Numbered from the stretch's first letter, positions 16,434 through 24,929 are shown. The stretch is DNA of 39,951 nucleotides from an uncultured Bacteroidales bacterium (GCA_900315245.1 OMYJ01000006.1:263572-303522); one strand, 5' to 3'. Notes: generated from the sequence alone by a model not told the origin. Translations and numbers: made by a program.

Positions 16434-17513
16434 TTACAGTCTGTCGATGCAGTTCAAATCGCTGAACGCCACTTTCAGACGTTCCACCATGGATTTCTCG
16501 CCTTCGCGGAGGACGGCGCGCGGGTCGTAGTACTTCTTGTTGGGCTTGTCCTCGCCTTCGGGGTTGCCGATTTGGCCTTGCAGATAAGCCTCGTTCTTCT
16601 TGTAGTACTTCATCACGCCTTCCCAGAAAGCCCACTGCGTGTCGGTGTCGATGTTCATCTTGATGACGCCGTAGCTGATGGCTTCTTTGATCTTGGCGGG
16701 TTCGGAACCGGAGCCGCCATGGAACACGAAGTTCACGGGATTCGGCTGGGTGTTGAACTTCTTCTGGATGTACTCCTGAGAGTTGTGCAGGATGATGGGC
16801 TCCAGCTTCACATTACCGGGTTTATAGACACCGTGCACGTTGCCGAAGGAGGCGGCGATAGTGAAGTTCGGGCTGATCTTGCTCAGCTCTTCGTAAGCGT
16901 AAGCCACATCCTCGGGTTGCGTGTAGAGGCGCGCGCTGTCGATGCCGGTGTTATCGACGCCGTCTTCCTCGCCGCCGGTGATACCGAGCTCGATTTCGAG
17001 GGTCATCTCCAACTTGGACATGCGGGCCAGATATTTCTTGCAGATCTCGATGTTCTCTTTCAGAGGCTCTTCGGAGAGGTCGAGCATGTGGGAGCTGAAG
17101 AGCGGCTTGCCGTGTGTGGCATAGTATTTCTCACCCTCGTCCAACAGACCGTCAATCCAAGGGAGGAGTTTCTTGGCGGCGTGGTCGGTGTGTACCACCA
17201 CGGGCACGCCGTACATCTCGGCCATACGGTGGATGTGCATGGCACCGGAAATACAGCCTTGGATGGCCGCCTGCTGATTGTCATTGTTCAGCGACTTGCC
17301 GGCGCAGAAAACGCCGCCGCCGTTGGAGAACTGGATCATCACCGGGGAATTCACCGCCTTGGCGGCTTCCATCACGGCATTGATGGAGTCGGTGCCGACC
17401 ACGTTCACGGCCGGGAGGGCGAATTTGTTTTCCTTTGCAATGCGGAAGATCTCTTGCAGATCTTTACCATAAACCACACCGGGTTTCACTTTCGATAAAA
17501 TTTTTTCTGACAT
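16434..17513 (-). CDS. fbaA: Class II fructose-bisphosphate aldolase
   Basis: A 359-residue cytoplasmic, zinc-dependent aldolase that splits fructose 1,6-bisphosphate into dihydroxyacetone phosphate and glyceraldehyde 3-phosphate, and runs in reverse for gluconeogenesis. The length equals that of E. coli FbaA. The active-site motif VVHTDHAAKK carries the catalytic Asp and first Zn histidine, GNVHG the second and VFHGGSG the third; TDTQWAFW near the C-terminus is also typical of class IIA enzymes. It has a strong terminator. Together with the phosphofructokinase at 27632 it covers two adjacent glycolytic steps, but the genes are 10 kb apart and not one operon. Confidence 0.95.
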   Translation of the reverse strand: MSEKILSKVKPGVVYGKDLQEIFRIAKENKFALPAVNVVGTDSINAVMEAAKAVNSPVMIQFSNGGGVFCAGKSLNNDNQQAAIQGCISGAMHIHRMAEMYGVPVVVHTDHAAKKLLPWIDGLLDEGEKYYATHGKPLFSSHMLDLSEEPLKENIEICKKYLARMSKLEMTLEIELGITGGEEDGVDNTGIDSARLYTQPEDVAYAYEELSKISPNFTIAASFGNVHGVYKPGNVKLEPIILHNSQEYIQKKFNTQPNPVNFVFHGGSGSEPAKIKEAISYGVIKMNIDTDTQWAFWEGVMKYYKKNEAYLQGQIGNPEGEDKPNKKYYDPRAVLREGEKSMVERLKVAFSDLNCIDRL

Positions 17514-17555
17514 TTTTTGTTGTTTATTTGTTTAATGTTTAATGATTACTGTTTA

Positions 17556-17590
17556 CTATTGCCTGTTGCCTATTGCCTATTGCCTATTTT
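17556..17590. repeat. In-phase heptamer array CTATTGC
   Basis: Five words: CTATTGC, CTGTTGC, CTATTGC twice and CTATTTT. The TAG stop (17584-17586) and the last two codons of the YqjK-like gene come from or abut the array. Confidence 0.88.
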
Positions 17591-17952
17591 GCCTTTTTCC
17601 GTTTGCGCCGTTGTACAATCCAGTTCACGAGTTCATAGCCAAGGCTGAAGGCAGTGATCACGCCACCCACCTTTCCTTTGCCTTTGCCCAGAAAGCCGGA
17701 CTTGTTTTTGCCGATGGGAAGGGCGCGAACTGCCTGCACGGCGTTCGAGATGCCCGAAAAGCTGAAGTTCTGACCGAAATGACGGACGCCTTTCAGACCG
17801 TCCCACACCTTTTTGAAGGTGTCCACGTCATCCTGGTAGGCATCCAGATCTTTGCTGAGACGGCGTTCTTGCACCTCTATTTTGGCGCGGAGCTGCTGTT
17901 TCCTGCGGGCGATGTCCTCCAGACTGTTGATGGGGGCTTTACTGCTACTCAT
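17584..17952 (-). CDS. Small basic helical protein, YqjK-like position
   Basis: A 122-residue protein starting at ATG 17952, chosen because AAAGGAGGT lies at ribosome-binding distance; a longer frame from 18030 has no such support. Residues 10-50 form a charged amphipathic helix, probably a coiled coil (SLEDIARRKQQLRAKIEVQERR...). A glycine-rich middle is followed by a short hydrophobic segment (VITAFSLGYELVNWIV) and a strongly basic tail. No enzyme motif is seen. It overlaps the upstream holin-X gene by 8 bp and is the last gene of a trio that resembles the order yqjD-yqjE-yqjK of enterobacteria, a set of inner-membrane and ribosome-associated proteins of stationary phase. The analogy is by layout, not homology. 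Confidence 0.65.
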   Translation of the reverse strand: MSSSKAPINSLEDIARRKQQLRAKIEVQERRLSKDLDAYQDDVDTFKKVWDGLKGVRHFGQNFSFSGISNAVQAVRALPIGKNKSGFLGKGKGKVGGVITAFSLGYELVNWIVQRRKRKKAK

Positions 17953-18385
17953 GCTGACCTCCTTTCTGGGATGCGTATTCATCCTCCACATCCTTAATGA
18001 GATTCTCGGACTCCACCTCTTCCACCTCATCGGGATACATGATGCGGCTGAACTTGCGGAGAAGCGGTTTCACGAAAAGGACATCTTTCTTGGAAAACAC
18101 GAAGACAATAACGGCGACGAATAAGGCGCACAATATTGTGTATGCCCATGCCGCACCTATGGCCAGTGTCAACCAGTGAATGACCGCCGATGAGAGGTAA
18201 ATCAGCACCACCAAAGCGCACACGATGATAATCAACATGGAGAAAATCACCGACAGCAGCTGTGTGGATTTTTCAAGGAACTCCAACTTCAGCAAATCGT
18301 AACGCTGCGAGAAGTACGTTTTAGCGTCCGCCCACGTCTTCTCGCTGCGTTCCGATTTTTTTGTGAATTTACCTAAAATGTCCAT
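17945..18385 (-). CDS. Phage holin family (holin-X / YqjE-like) membrane protein
   Basis: A 146-residue inner-membrane protein of the putative Actinobacterial Holin-X / YqjE type. A charged amphipathic helix (about 1-40) leads to two transmembrane segments (about 44-66 and 74-98) and an acidic cytoplasmic tail. Despite the family name, chromosomal members of this type are not known to be lysis proteins, and no phage genes are nearby. It lies between the YtxH-like gene (35 bp upstream) and the YqjK-like gene (8-bp overlap), forming an operon that probably acts on the envelope or in stress. Confidence 0.75.
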   Translation of the reverse strand: MDILGKFTKKSERSEKTWADAKTYFSQRYDLLKLEFLEKSTQLLSVIFSMLIIIVCALVVLIYLSSAVIHWLTLAIGAAWAYTILCALFVAVIVFVFSKKDVLFVKPLLRKFSRIMYPDEVEEVESENLIKDVEDEYASQKGGQHE

Positions 18386-18420
18386 GAGAATATGGGTTCT
18401 ACAGAACGAGACAACGCCGA

Positions 18421-18669
18421 TTAAAGCACCTCATCCTGGATTTCCTTTTCAAAATCGTCATCTTCGATGTCGATGTTGAAATCATCCTCAGAGGGAGCGC
18501 ATGCACGTTTCTCTTTCAGTTTGGCGATGAGGCGGTCGATTTCCTCGCGGGTCATTTTCTCGCCCACCTTCTGGCGGATTTCCTTACCTTTTTCTGTTGT
18601 GCACAACAAGGTGATTCCTGTAGCTGCGGCAGCTCCTGCCACGAATGCTAAAATTTCTGAAGCTTTCAT
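18421..18669 (-). CDS. YtxH domain-containing protein
   Basis: An 82-residue protein from ATG 18669 (MKASEILAFVAGAAAATG...). One N-terminal transmembrane helix (about 5-24) is followed by the YtxH-type sequence TTEKGKEIRQKVGEKM and a very acidic C-terminus. YtxH proteins are small membrane proteins linked to general stress in Firmicutes and Bacteroidota. The start was preferred over 18747 because the upstream residues are basic and unlike the family. First gene of the YtxH / holin-X / YqjK-like trio. Confidence 0.75.
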   Translation of the reverse strand: MKASEILAFVAGAAAATGITLLCTTEKGKEIRQKVGEKMTREEIDRLIAKLKEKRACAPSEDDFNIDIEDDDFEKEIQDEVL

Positions 18670-18746
18670 TTTTTTGTACTTTTTTGGTGATTTATTTTTC
18701 GGATTTCCCCACACTGCGCTTCGCATGTATAGGGCTTTACGTTTCA

Positions 18747-18774
18747 AATTATGAATTATGAATTATGAATTAAC
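18747..18774. repeat. In-phase heptamer array AATTATG
   Basis: Three AATTATG words and one AATTAAC. The last two codons and the TAA stop (18763-18765) of the RelA/SpoT gene lie inside the array. Confidence 0.88.
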
Positions 18775-21018
18775 ATCGTATCCGATCCGTTCCACGGATT
18801 CCATCTGGTCGATCTGGCGCAGTTGCTCGATGAGGTTGTTCAAGGTTCTGACACTCTGTATGTAGAGCATCAGCGTGCCGGTAAAGACATTGTTCTTGGT
18901 CTCTATGTTTAACGAGCGGATGTTCAAATCCATCTGGGAGGTGATCACGTCCATCATCTCCTTGATGATGCCCTTGCGGTCGAAACCTTTAAGCTTGATG
19001 CCAGACAGGAAAGCGATGTTCTGACCCTTGCGCCACTTGGTCTTGATGATACGGTTGCCGAAACGGGACATCTGAGCAATGGCGTTCGGGCAGCTGGTCT
19101 GATGCACCACGATGCGGTTGTCCGACACCTGGAAGCCCACCACCGTGTCGCCGGGAATCGGGTTGCAGCAGTCGGCCAGCACGTACTTGATTTGTTCGTA
19201 GTCGTCATCCAGAAGGAAGGCATTCGGAGTGACATTCATCTGCTCGTCAATCAGTTGGTTCAAGGGCTTGCTCTCAATCTCCTGCGTGACTTTCTGTTGG
19301 AAGTCCGCCAACTCTTTGGCGTTCTTCACCGAAAGCATCTTTGAAATCTTATTCTTGGTCAACTTCTTGGAGACCACACTATTCCAAAAAGCGTCGTCAC
19401 TTTTCTCCAGAGAAGCCTCTTTCACTTTGCGCACATTCTCTTCCGTAAATTCCACTCCCAACTCGTCGAAATACTGTTTCAGCAGCAGCTTGCCCGACGA
19501 TACCAGTTCATGCTGTTGGTTCCGGAAAAAGTCCTTGATGCTTCGACGTGCCTTGGGGGTCTGCACAAACTCCAACCATTCTGCCTTCGGGAACTGCTTC
19601 TTGGAGGTGATGATCTCCACTTGGTCGCCATTGCTGAGGGCCTTGTTGACCGGCGTGATGTTGTAGTTGACCTTCGCGCCTATGCAGTGGTCGCCCAGGT
19701 TGGTGTGCAGGGCGTAGGCGAAATCAAGGACGGTGGAACCTTGTGGCATCGTCTTCATATCCCCTTTTGGGGTGAAGACATAAATTTCTTTAAGGCCGAG
19801 ATTCAGACGCACTTCGCTGAGGAAGTCAAGCGCATCGGCATCTTTGCTGTCGAGAATCTCGCGGGCCTTCAGCAGCCAATCTTCCAGACGATGGTCCAAC
19901 TCGGCATCATCCATTTCCCCATCTTCCTTATAACGATAATGGGCGGCCAAGCCTTTCTCGGCGATCTCGTCCATACGCTTGGAGCGGATCTGCACTTCCA
20001 CCCAACGTCCCTGCTTGCTCATGGCCGTCACGTGCAACGACTGGTAGCCATTCGGTTTCGGGTGCGTCAGGAAGTTACGGTCGCGCATCGGGTTGGTCTT
20101 ATAAAGGTCACAGATGATGCGGTATATCTTCCAGCAAATGTCAAATTCCTCATACATCGGGCTGTCGAACACGAAACGCACCGCAAAAATGTCATAGACA
20201 TCCTCGAAATTGATCTGTTTGCGGAGCATTTTGTTATAGATGGAAGACACCGACTTGGTACGACTGGTGATTTCGGCTTGGATTCCAGCCTTCTCCAACG
20301 CCGCCTTAATTGGGGCAATGAATTCCGGAATCATCGTCGAACGCTCCTTCTCCGAATCTTTCAGCTTTTCAGCAATAGCGAAATACTCGGTGGGGTTGGT
20401 ATAGCGCATGGCGTAATCCTCCAACTCACTCTTGATGGAGTAAAGACCGAGACGATGAGCGAACGGGACATAGAAATACGATGTTTCGGAAGCGATTTTC
20501 AGCTGTTTCTCCGGCGGCATCGCATCAAGCGTGCGCATATTGTGCAGACGGTCGGCCAATTTGATGAGGATGACCCGCACGTCCTTAGACATGGAAAGGA
20601 AAATTTTCTTGAAATTTTCCGCTTGGATGGACATATTCTGGTTATCGACCACCAAATCTTCGATCTTAGTCAGACCGTCAATGATGTTGGCGACCACATC
20701 TCCAAAGAGCTCGCGCATGTCGTCAAGCGTGTAATCCGTATCCTCCACCACATCATGCAGCAGGGCGCAGATGACAGACGTCGCACCGAGGTTCATTTCA
20801 GCGCAACAAATCATGGCCACCGCAATCGGATGGTAGATATAGGGTTCCCCGCTCTTGCGGCGCACCCCGAAATGGGCATTAGTGGCGAGCACGAACGCCT
20901 TGCGGATCTGCTTGCGATCCTCGACCGTCGTCCGCGGATACACCACCTGCAACAGCTCGCGATACTTCCGCACCACGGTCTTGTTCTCTAGCTCTTCATT
21001 TGGAATATAATCTCCCAT
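18763..21018 (-). CDS. Bifunctional (p)ppGpp synthetase/hydrolase, RelA/SpoT (Rsh)
   Basis: A 751-residue Rsh protein that makes and breaks the stringent-response alarmone (p)ppGpp in the cytoplasm. The hydrolase HD domain is intact: His63 in YHPIAVA and His88-Asp89 in LLHDVVEDTD. The synthetase domain (about 240-360) keeps RDRNFLTHPKPNGYQSLH and the EVQIR...AEKGLAAHYRYK block. A TGS domain (about 400-460, VFTPKGDMKTMPQGSTVLDFAYALH), a helical/zinc-finger-like region with CCNPIPGD, and a C-terminal ACT domain (about 675-751) complete the usual long-Rsh order. Both activities look functional, so this is probably SpoT-like. Its last codons are formed by a heptamer array. A long antisense frame here is a codon-bias shadow. 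Confidence 0.95.
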   Translation of the reverse strand: MGDYIPNEELENKTVVRKYRELLQVVYPRTTVEDRKQIRKAFVLATNAHFGVRRKSGEPYIYHPIAVAMICCAEMNLGATSVICALLHDVVEDTDYTLDDMRELFGDVVANIIDGLTKIEDLVVDNQNMSIQAENFKKIFLSMSKDVRVILIKLADRLHNMRTLDAMPPEKQLKIASETSYFYVPFAHRLGLYSIKSELEDYAMRYTNPTEYFAIAEKLKDSEKERSTMIPEFIAPIKAALEKAGIQAEITSRTKSVSSIYNKMLRKQINFEDVYDIFAVRFVFDSPMYEEFDICWKIYRIICDLYKTNPMRDRNFLTHPKPNGYQSLHVTAMSKQGRWVEVQIRSKRMDEIAEKGLAAHYRYKEDGEMDDAELDHRLEDWLLKAREILDSKDADALDFLSEVRLNLGLKEIYVFTPKGDMKTMPQGSTVLDFAYALHTNLGDHCIGAKVNYNITPVNKALSNGDQVEIITSKKQFPKAEWLEFVQTPKARRSIKDFFRNQQHELVSSGKLLLKQYFDELGVEFTEENVRKVKEASLEKSDDAFWNSVVSKKLTKNKISKMLSVKNAKELADFQQKVTQEIESKPLNQLIDEQMNVTPNAFLLDDDYEQIKYVLADCCNPIPGDTVVGFQVSDNRIVVHQTSCPNAIAQMSRFGNRIIKTKWRKGQNIAFLSGIKLKGFDRKGIIKEMMDVITSQMDLNIRSLNIETKNNVFTGTLMLYIQSVRTLNNLIEQLRQIDQMESVERIGYDVNS

Positions 21019-21046
21019 GACTCTTCTTTACAGATTTATGTTTTTG

Positions 21047-21054
21047 CAAAAATT
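21047..21054 (-). promoter_or_regulatory. Possible -7 element (AATTTTTG) of the rsh gene
   Basis: AATTTTTG followed by CA on the minus strand, 28 nt before ATG 21018. It deviates from TAnnTTTG at its first two bases. Confidence 0.35.
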
Positions 21055-21066
21055 GTGCCGAAAAAA

Positions 21067-21098
21067 GGTTAGATGGTTAAAAGGTTAGATGGTTAGTG
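21067..21098. repeat. In-phase octamer array GGTTAGAT
   Basis: Four 8-bp words: GGTTAGAT, GGTTAAAA, GGTTAGAT, GGTTAGTG. The TAA stop of the subtilase (21093-21095) lies in the last word. Confidence 0.85.
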
Positions 21099-22958
21099 GT
21101 TGATCACAAGTTTTTTCGTCACTACTTTCTTGTTGTCGGTGATCTTCATCACATAGCAACCAGGCGTGAGGTGTTGCAGATTGAGCGTGTTCACACCGGG
21201 AGTGAGTATGGTTTGCGACACCACACGTCCTGTCAGGTCTATGAGCTGGCACAGAGATTCGGCGGATTCGGTGTTTGCTGTCACGAAACACTGATTGTTT
21301 GCAGGATTCGGAAACACGGTGAATAAAGACTCCTTGTTGACGACATAATCGTCAATGCCCACGGTGGTCAACGATTGAAGAATGGCCTGGTAGGCGTTCA
21401 CCTTTCCGCTTCCGAAACGCAATGGACCGGCCTGCTCCGTAAACTGGTCATTATAAGCCGTTTGCAGCAAAATATTCTTCACTTGTGCAGCGGAAAGATA
21501 TGGGTTGACCTGAAGGAGTAACGCAGCCACGCCCGCCACGAAAGGCCCTGCCATGGATGTTCCCGACAAGGAGGCGAACCGATAAGTACGTCCGTTGAAT
21601 TCCACCGACTTCGTGTAAGAGCCTGTATAGGTGTTGGTGTAGCTGGAAATGGCGGAGACGATGCTCTTTCCCGGCGCGGAAATGTCCGGCTTGTTGACGT
21701 CATGGAATCCAGGACCAGAACTGGAGAACGATGTGATTCCACCACCGACAAGATTTCCGGCCGGAGCCGTATAGCGAGATGCGTGAGCCGCCACCGCAAT
21801 CGAACAATCTATGTTGGCGGGGGTGCTGATTCCGTAGAGCGCGTCACCCTGGATCCAGTCCGGATGCTGGCTGGGCCGCACAAAGGTGCCGCCCCAGTTG
21901 CCGTAGTCGGTCTCGATGAGCGCCATGTTCCAGGCATGGAACTCGCCACCGTTCGCAGCCACCGCAAGCCCTAATTTGTGGCCGGAGTTCCTGGACACAC
22001 GCAACTGCACCTCAGGACGCTGGTTATACTCATCTGAGGCCTCCGCCTCGAACCAAAAGCGAATAGTGTCGGCATCGACTACCAACTGGGAGTTGACGAG
22101 ACCACCATCGGAAGTGGCATAAAACGGGGTCTCCGCAAGGATGTTGTAGGAGTTGTCCATGGCGAACAGGGAGAACGAGAACGGTTGGTTGGCGCTGTTC
22201 ATCATGGTGATGCGAGAGCCGATGGATGAACTGGGGAAGGTAAAATAGGTGCGGATAGTGTCCTGCTGGGTGAATGTGTTCATCAGATGGTCGTTCTCGT
22301 CACCATTATTGCCTGCGCTGGTAACGAAGACCACGCCAAGGTCATTGAGTCTCTGCATCTCCTCGGCCAAAGGGCCTGTCCCGTCCATATTGTCAAGATA
22401 ATACAAGCCCCAGCTCATGCTGATTACCAGACGTTTGCCCTCCTGTTGTGAGACATCGTACATCCAACGCCAGGCATCAATCACCTCCTGGTCTGTCAAA
22501 CTGACACTGACAAAAAGGTATTCCGCATCCACGGCCACGCCGCGATATATGGTACCCGCTCCGGCACCACCGGCGATACCGGCGCAATGCGTGCCGTGGT
22601 AGGCATAATCATACACATTGCTGGTGTCGCACTTCGCATTCAGCAGCGCCTCAGCACCGATATATTCTGTGCCGTAGTCATATCCCGCAGGCGCGGGGCC
22701 AGAAGTCTTGAACTGGTCCCAGGCTCTCAACACGCGGTAATGCACCATGTTCGTGTCATAGAAAACCGGGTGAGTGTAGTCAAAACCCCAGTCGGTGATA
22801 CCGATAATCACACCCTCGCCCGTGTACTCCTGCGGCAGATTGATTGCCCACCGCACACTGTCCAAGCGGGCATCCTCGGCGGCATGATGCAGCAACGCCT
22901 GCGAACGGCCAACGAGTGTAAACACCAATAGTCCTAAAAATAATAGTCCTTTTTTCAT
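21093..22958 (-). CDS. S8 family subtilisin-like protease with type IX secretion sorting domain
   Basis: A 621-residue secreted serine protease. A signal peptide ends near GRSQA (about residue 20). The catalytic triad is Asp56 in GITDWGFDYTHP, His121 in HGTHCAGIAGG and Ser468 in SGTSMAGPFVAG. A long insertion of about 150 residues lies between His and Ser, probably a beta-sandwich or PA-like domain. Residues about 550-621 form a T9SS type A sorting domain (FPNPANNQC..., IDLTGRVV, GCYVMKI, KKLVINH), which directs passage through the type IX machinery and attachment to or release from the cell surface. The machinery itself is not in this window except perhaps the GldH-like lipoprotein at 12539. 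The stop codon lies in an octamer array. Confidence 0.93.
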   Translation of the reverse strand: MKKGLLFLGLLVFTLVGRSQALLHHAAEDARLDSVRWAINLPQEYTGEGVIIGITDWGFDYTHPVFYDTNMVHYRVLRAWDQFKTSGPAPAGYDYGTEYIGAEALLNAKCDTSNVYDYAYHGTHCAGIAGGAGAGTIYRGVAVDAEYLFVSVSLTDQEVIDAWRWMYDVSQQEGKRLVISMSWGLYYLDNMDGTGPLAEEMQRLNDLGVVFVTSAGNNGDENDHLMNTFTQQDTIRTYFTFPSSSIGSRITMMNSANQPFSFSLFAMDNSYNILAETPFYATSDGGLVNSQLVVDADTIRFWFEAEASDEYNQRPEVQLRVSRNSGHKLGLAVAANGGEFHAWNMALIETDYGNWGGTFVRPSQHPDWIQGDALYGISTPANIDCSIAVAAHASRYTAPAGNLVGGGITSFSSSGPGFHDVNKPDISAPGKSIVSAISSYTNTYTGSYTKSVEFNGRTYRFASLSGTSMAGPFVAGVAALLLQVNPYLSAAQVKNILLQTAYNDQFTEQAGPLRFGSGKVNAYQAILQSLTTVGIDDYVVNKESLFTVFPNPANNQCFVTANTESAESLCQLIDLTGRVVSQTILTPGVNTLNLQHLTPGCYVMKITDNKKVVTKKLVINH

Positions 22959-22986
22959 ATTCTAAGTTTTAATTTCAAGTTTCAGA

Positions 22987-23021
22987 AGGTCAAAGGTCAA
23001 AGTCTTAAGTCTCACGTCTAA
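22987..23021. repeat. In-phase heptamer array AGGTCAA / AGTCTNA
   Basis: AGGTCAA twice, then AGTCTTA, AGTCTCA and CGTCTAA. The TAG stop of the tau-tail frame (23018-23020) is in the last word. Confidence 0.82.
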
Positions 23022-23731
23022 TCTTTTATCCTGAAATTCAGCACTTGCAAAAAATCCTTCAGTTCCGGATTCTGCTCCAGCATATTGTTCACCTTATCCT
23101 CGCTCGTGTAAATCACCTTTTTCCTTTCATGTTCACGAATCACGAATTCGATATCGTCAACATTCAGATGGAAATGGTTTCGCCAGTATTCCAACATGGC
23201 CCGTTTGCTCATCTCCAGCTGGTTTTTCTGGAAATCATTCTCCACATCAACAGAAATCACATCATTCTCATAGCCAGGCAGATAATCATACAGTTGATGG
23301 TAGAAGGCCGGCTTTTTCTGGAAGATTGAATCCACCATCTGCTTCCAGCACTCAGTGAAATTCTCCGTCTGTCCCTCGGGCTGTGCCTCGGCATCCGGTT
23401 CCGGGTTTGCCTTGGGTTGCTCTGGCTGCTCCTTTAGCTGTTCTTCCGGCTGCGGCGAAGCTGTGTTCGCTGCTTCTTCTTTCTTCACTGCAGCAGCCTC
23501 CAGCTTTTCGTCCGTGACAGGTGCCACGGGCTGCTGGGTCAGGGTTTGCGTCTGCGCCACCACCTCTTTGATGGAGGGAAGCGGTTTGATGGGCGCAAAG
23601 CCCGTAAACTGCAATCCCTGAGTGGAGATTTGGGGTTCTGAGGCCATACGCCTTTCGGGGGTATTGCCTTCGGCGGAACCGCCTGCGCCTTCCGGGATGT
23701 TATCGCTCCTGCGATTGCCTCGCACGGTGCC
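23018..23731 (-). CDS. DNA polymerase III tau C-terminal region, in a separate overlapping frame
   Basis: This frame opens after a TGA at 23732-23734 and ends at 23018. It first encodes a Pro/Gln/Glu-rich linker (about 110 residues), then a roughly 115-residue domain (NFTECWKQMVDSIF... to ...MLEQNPELKDFLQVLNFRIKD). That domain resembles the C-terminal tau region which, in Bacteroides DnaX, follows the clamp-loader domains in one polypeptide; it normally contacts the polymerase alpha subunit. Here it is +1 relative to the dnaX frame and overlaps it by about 32 bp. It could be made by a +1 frameshift from dnaX, or separately: a GTG at 23725 or an ATG at 23647, preceded by GAAAGG, are possible starts. 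A sequencing indel is not excluded. Confidence 0.72.
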   Translation of the reverse strand, partial: GTVRGNRRSDNIPEGAGGSAEGNTPERRMASEPQISTQGLQFTGFAPIKPLPSIKEVVAQTQTLTQQPVAPVTDEKLEAAAVKKEEAANTASPQPEEQLKEQPEQPKANPEPDAEAQPEGQTENFTECWKQMVDSIFQKKPAFYHQLYDYLPGYENDVISVDVENDFQKNQLEMSKRAMLEYWRNHFHLNVDDIEFVIREHERKKVIYTSEDKVNNMLEQNPELKDFLQVLNFRIKD

Positions 23732-24830
23732 TCATATATACGTAGTTGGCATTGATCTGCATCATGCACAACTCCACCGACAACCGCTTGTTGTTCGACA
23801 TCTTGTAGTTGAAGTCGCATTGGTTGGCCAGTTCCAAGGCGCGAGTGAGCAGCATCCTGTCCGCTTTCTGGGCCTGAACCTGCAATTTCTGCTTGATAGC
23901 GTCGGACATTTGAAGCAGCTGCACAGTGCCCGGATTCTGCGCGAGCAACAGGTTACGGATATGCGTGGCGAGTCCGGAAATAAAGTTCTGTGCATCAAAT
24001 CCTTTCGCCAGAATATCGTCCAGAAGCAGCAAGGCACCCGACACATCTTCGCTCAGCACCATATCCATCACTTGGAAATAGTTATCCACATCCAGCACAT
24101 TGAGGTTCTGGATGGTATCCTTGTAGGTGATATTCTTACCAGAAAAGCTGACCAGTTGGTCGAAGATGGAGAGTGCGTCGCGAAGGGCGCCATCGGCTTT
24201 GGTGGCCACCACACGCAAGGCATCCTCCTCGGCTGAAACCCCTTCTTGTTGCGCCACATACTGCAGGTGACGCACTATATCGTTATCGTTAATCCGCTTG
24301 AAATCATACACTTGGCAGCGGGAAAGAATCGTAGGGAGAATCTTGTGTTTCTCTGTTGTGGCCAATATGAACTTGGCGTATGCGGGTGGTTCCTCCAGCG
24401 TTTTCAGAAAAGCGTTGAAAGCCGAACCCGAGAGCATGTGGACCTCGTCGATGATATAGACCTTGTACTTGGCACCTTGCGGCGGAATGCGCACCTGATC
24501 CACCAGGTCGCGAATCCCATCCACGGAATTGTTAGAGGCGGCGTCCAGCTCAAAGACGTTGAACGAGGCCGAGTTGTTGAAGGCGTTACACGAGTCGCAG
24601 GTGTTGCAGGGTTCAAAGTCATCCGTCAAGTGCTCGCAGTTCAAGGCTTTGGCGAAGATGCGGGCGCAGGTGGTCTTGCCCACCCCACGCGGGCCGCAGA
24701 AGAGGAACGCTTGCGCCACCTGGTTGTTCCTGATAGCGTTTTTCAGCGTTGAGGTGATGTTCTCCTGCCCCACCACAGACTTAAACGTCGAAGGTCTGTA
24801 TTTTCTCGCTGATACGATGAAGTTATCCAT
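23700..24830 (-). CDS. dnaX: DNA polymerase III subunit gamma/tau, clamp-loader part
   Basis: A 376-residue AAA+ ATPase from ATG 24830 (MDNFIVSARKYRP, the typical start; an ATG at 24866 lies in the promoter box). It contains Walker A GPRGVGKTT (about 46-54), the four-cysteine zinc module (C...CNTCDSC, about 63-78), DEVHML Walker B, the LEEPP arm and the sensor segment ATTEKHKILPTILSRC, then collar domain III. It loads the sliding clamp at replication forks. The frame stops at TAA 23700-23702 right after domain III, so on its own it would be a gamma-like product lacking the tau tail. The tail is encoded in the overlapping +1 frame. The junction ...GAG CGA TAA C has a rare arginine codon before the stop. 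Confidence 0.9.
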   Translation of the reverse strand: MDNFIVSARKYRPSTFKSVVGQENITSTLKNAIRNNQVAQAFLFCGPRGVGKTTCARIFAKALNCEHLTDDFEPCNTCDSCNAFNNSASFNVFELDAASNNSVDGIRDLVDQVRIPPQGAKYKVYIIDEVHMLSGSAFNAFLKTLEEPPAYAKFILATTEKHKILPTILSRCQVYDFKRINDNDIVRHLQYVAQQEGVSAEEDALRVVATKADGALRDALSIFDQLVSFSGKNITYKDTIQNLNVLDVDNYFQVMDMVLSEDVSGALLLLDDILAKGFDAQNFISGLATHIRNLLLAQNPGTVQLLQMSDAIKQKLQVQAQKADRMLLTRALELANQCDFNYKMSNNKRLSVELCMMQINANYVYMRHRARQSQER

Positions 24831-24863
24831 AATAGCTCTCTTTTTCGCAAATGTTACAATTTG

Positions 24864-24871
24864 CAAAAATA
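24864..24871 (-). promoter_or_regulatory. Bacteroides-type -7 element TATTTTTG of dnaX
   Basis: TATTTTTG on the minus strand, 33 nt before ATG 24830. An upstream in-frame ATG at 24866 falls inside it, which decides the start. Confidence 0.65.
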
Positions 24872-24880
24872 CATTTTTTT

Positions 24881-24929
24881 ACGATTTGCGATTTACGTTT
24901 TGCGTTTTTCGATTTATGATTTACGAACC
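24881..24929. repeat. In-phase heptamer array NCGNTTT
   Basis: Seven words: ACGATTT, GCGATTT, ACGTTTT, GCGTTTT, TCGATTT, ATGATTT, ACGAACC. The last three codons and the TAA stop of the YgjP-like gene lie inside the array. Confidence 0.87.

Noticed and set aside
17945..18385. Prophage remnant indicated by a holin-family gene
   Set aside because: No endolysin, capsid, tail or integrase genes are near; chromosomal holin-X/YqjE proteins are common outside phages.
19510..20991. 493-codon plus-strand open frame opposite RelA/SpoT
   Set aside because: The sense strand carries all HD, synthetase, TGS and ACT motifs; the antisense frame is a codon-bias artefact.
24830..24866. dnaX start at ATG 24866
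   Set aside because: That ATG overlaps the TATTTTTG promoter box and the family N-terminus begins at 24830.
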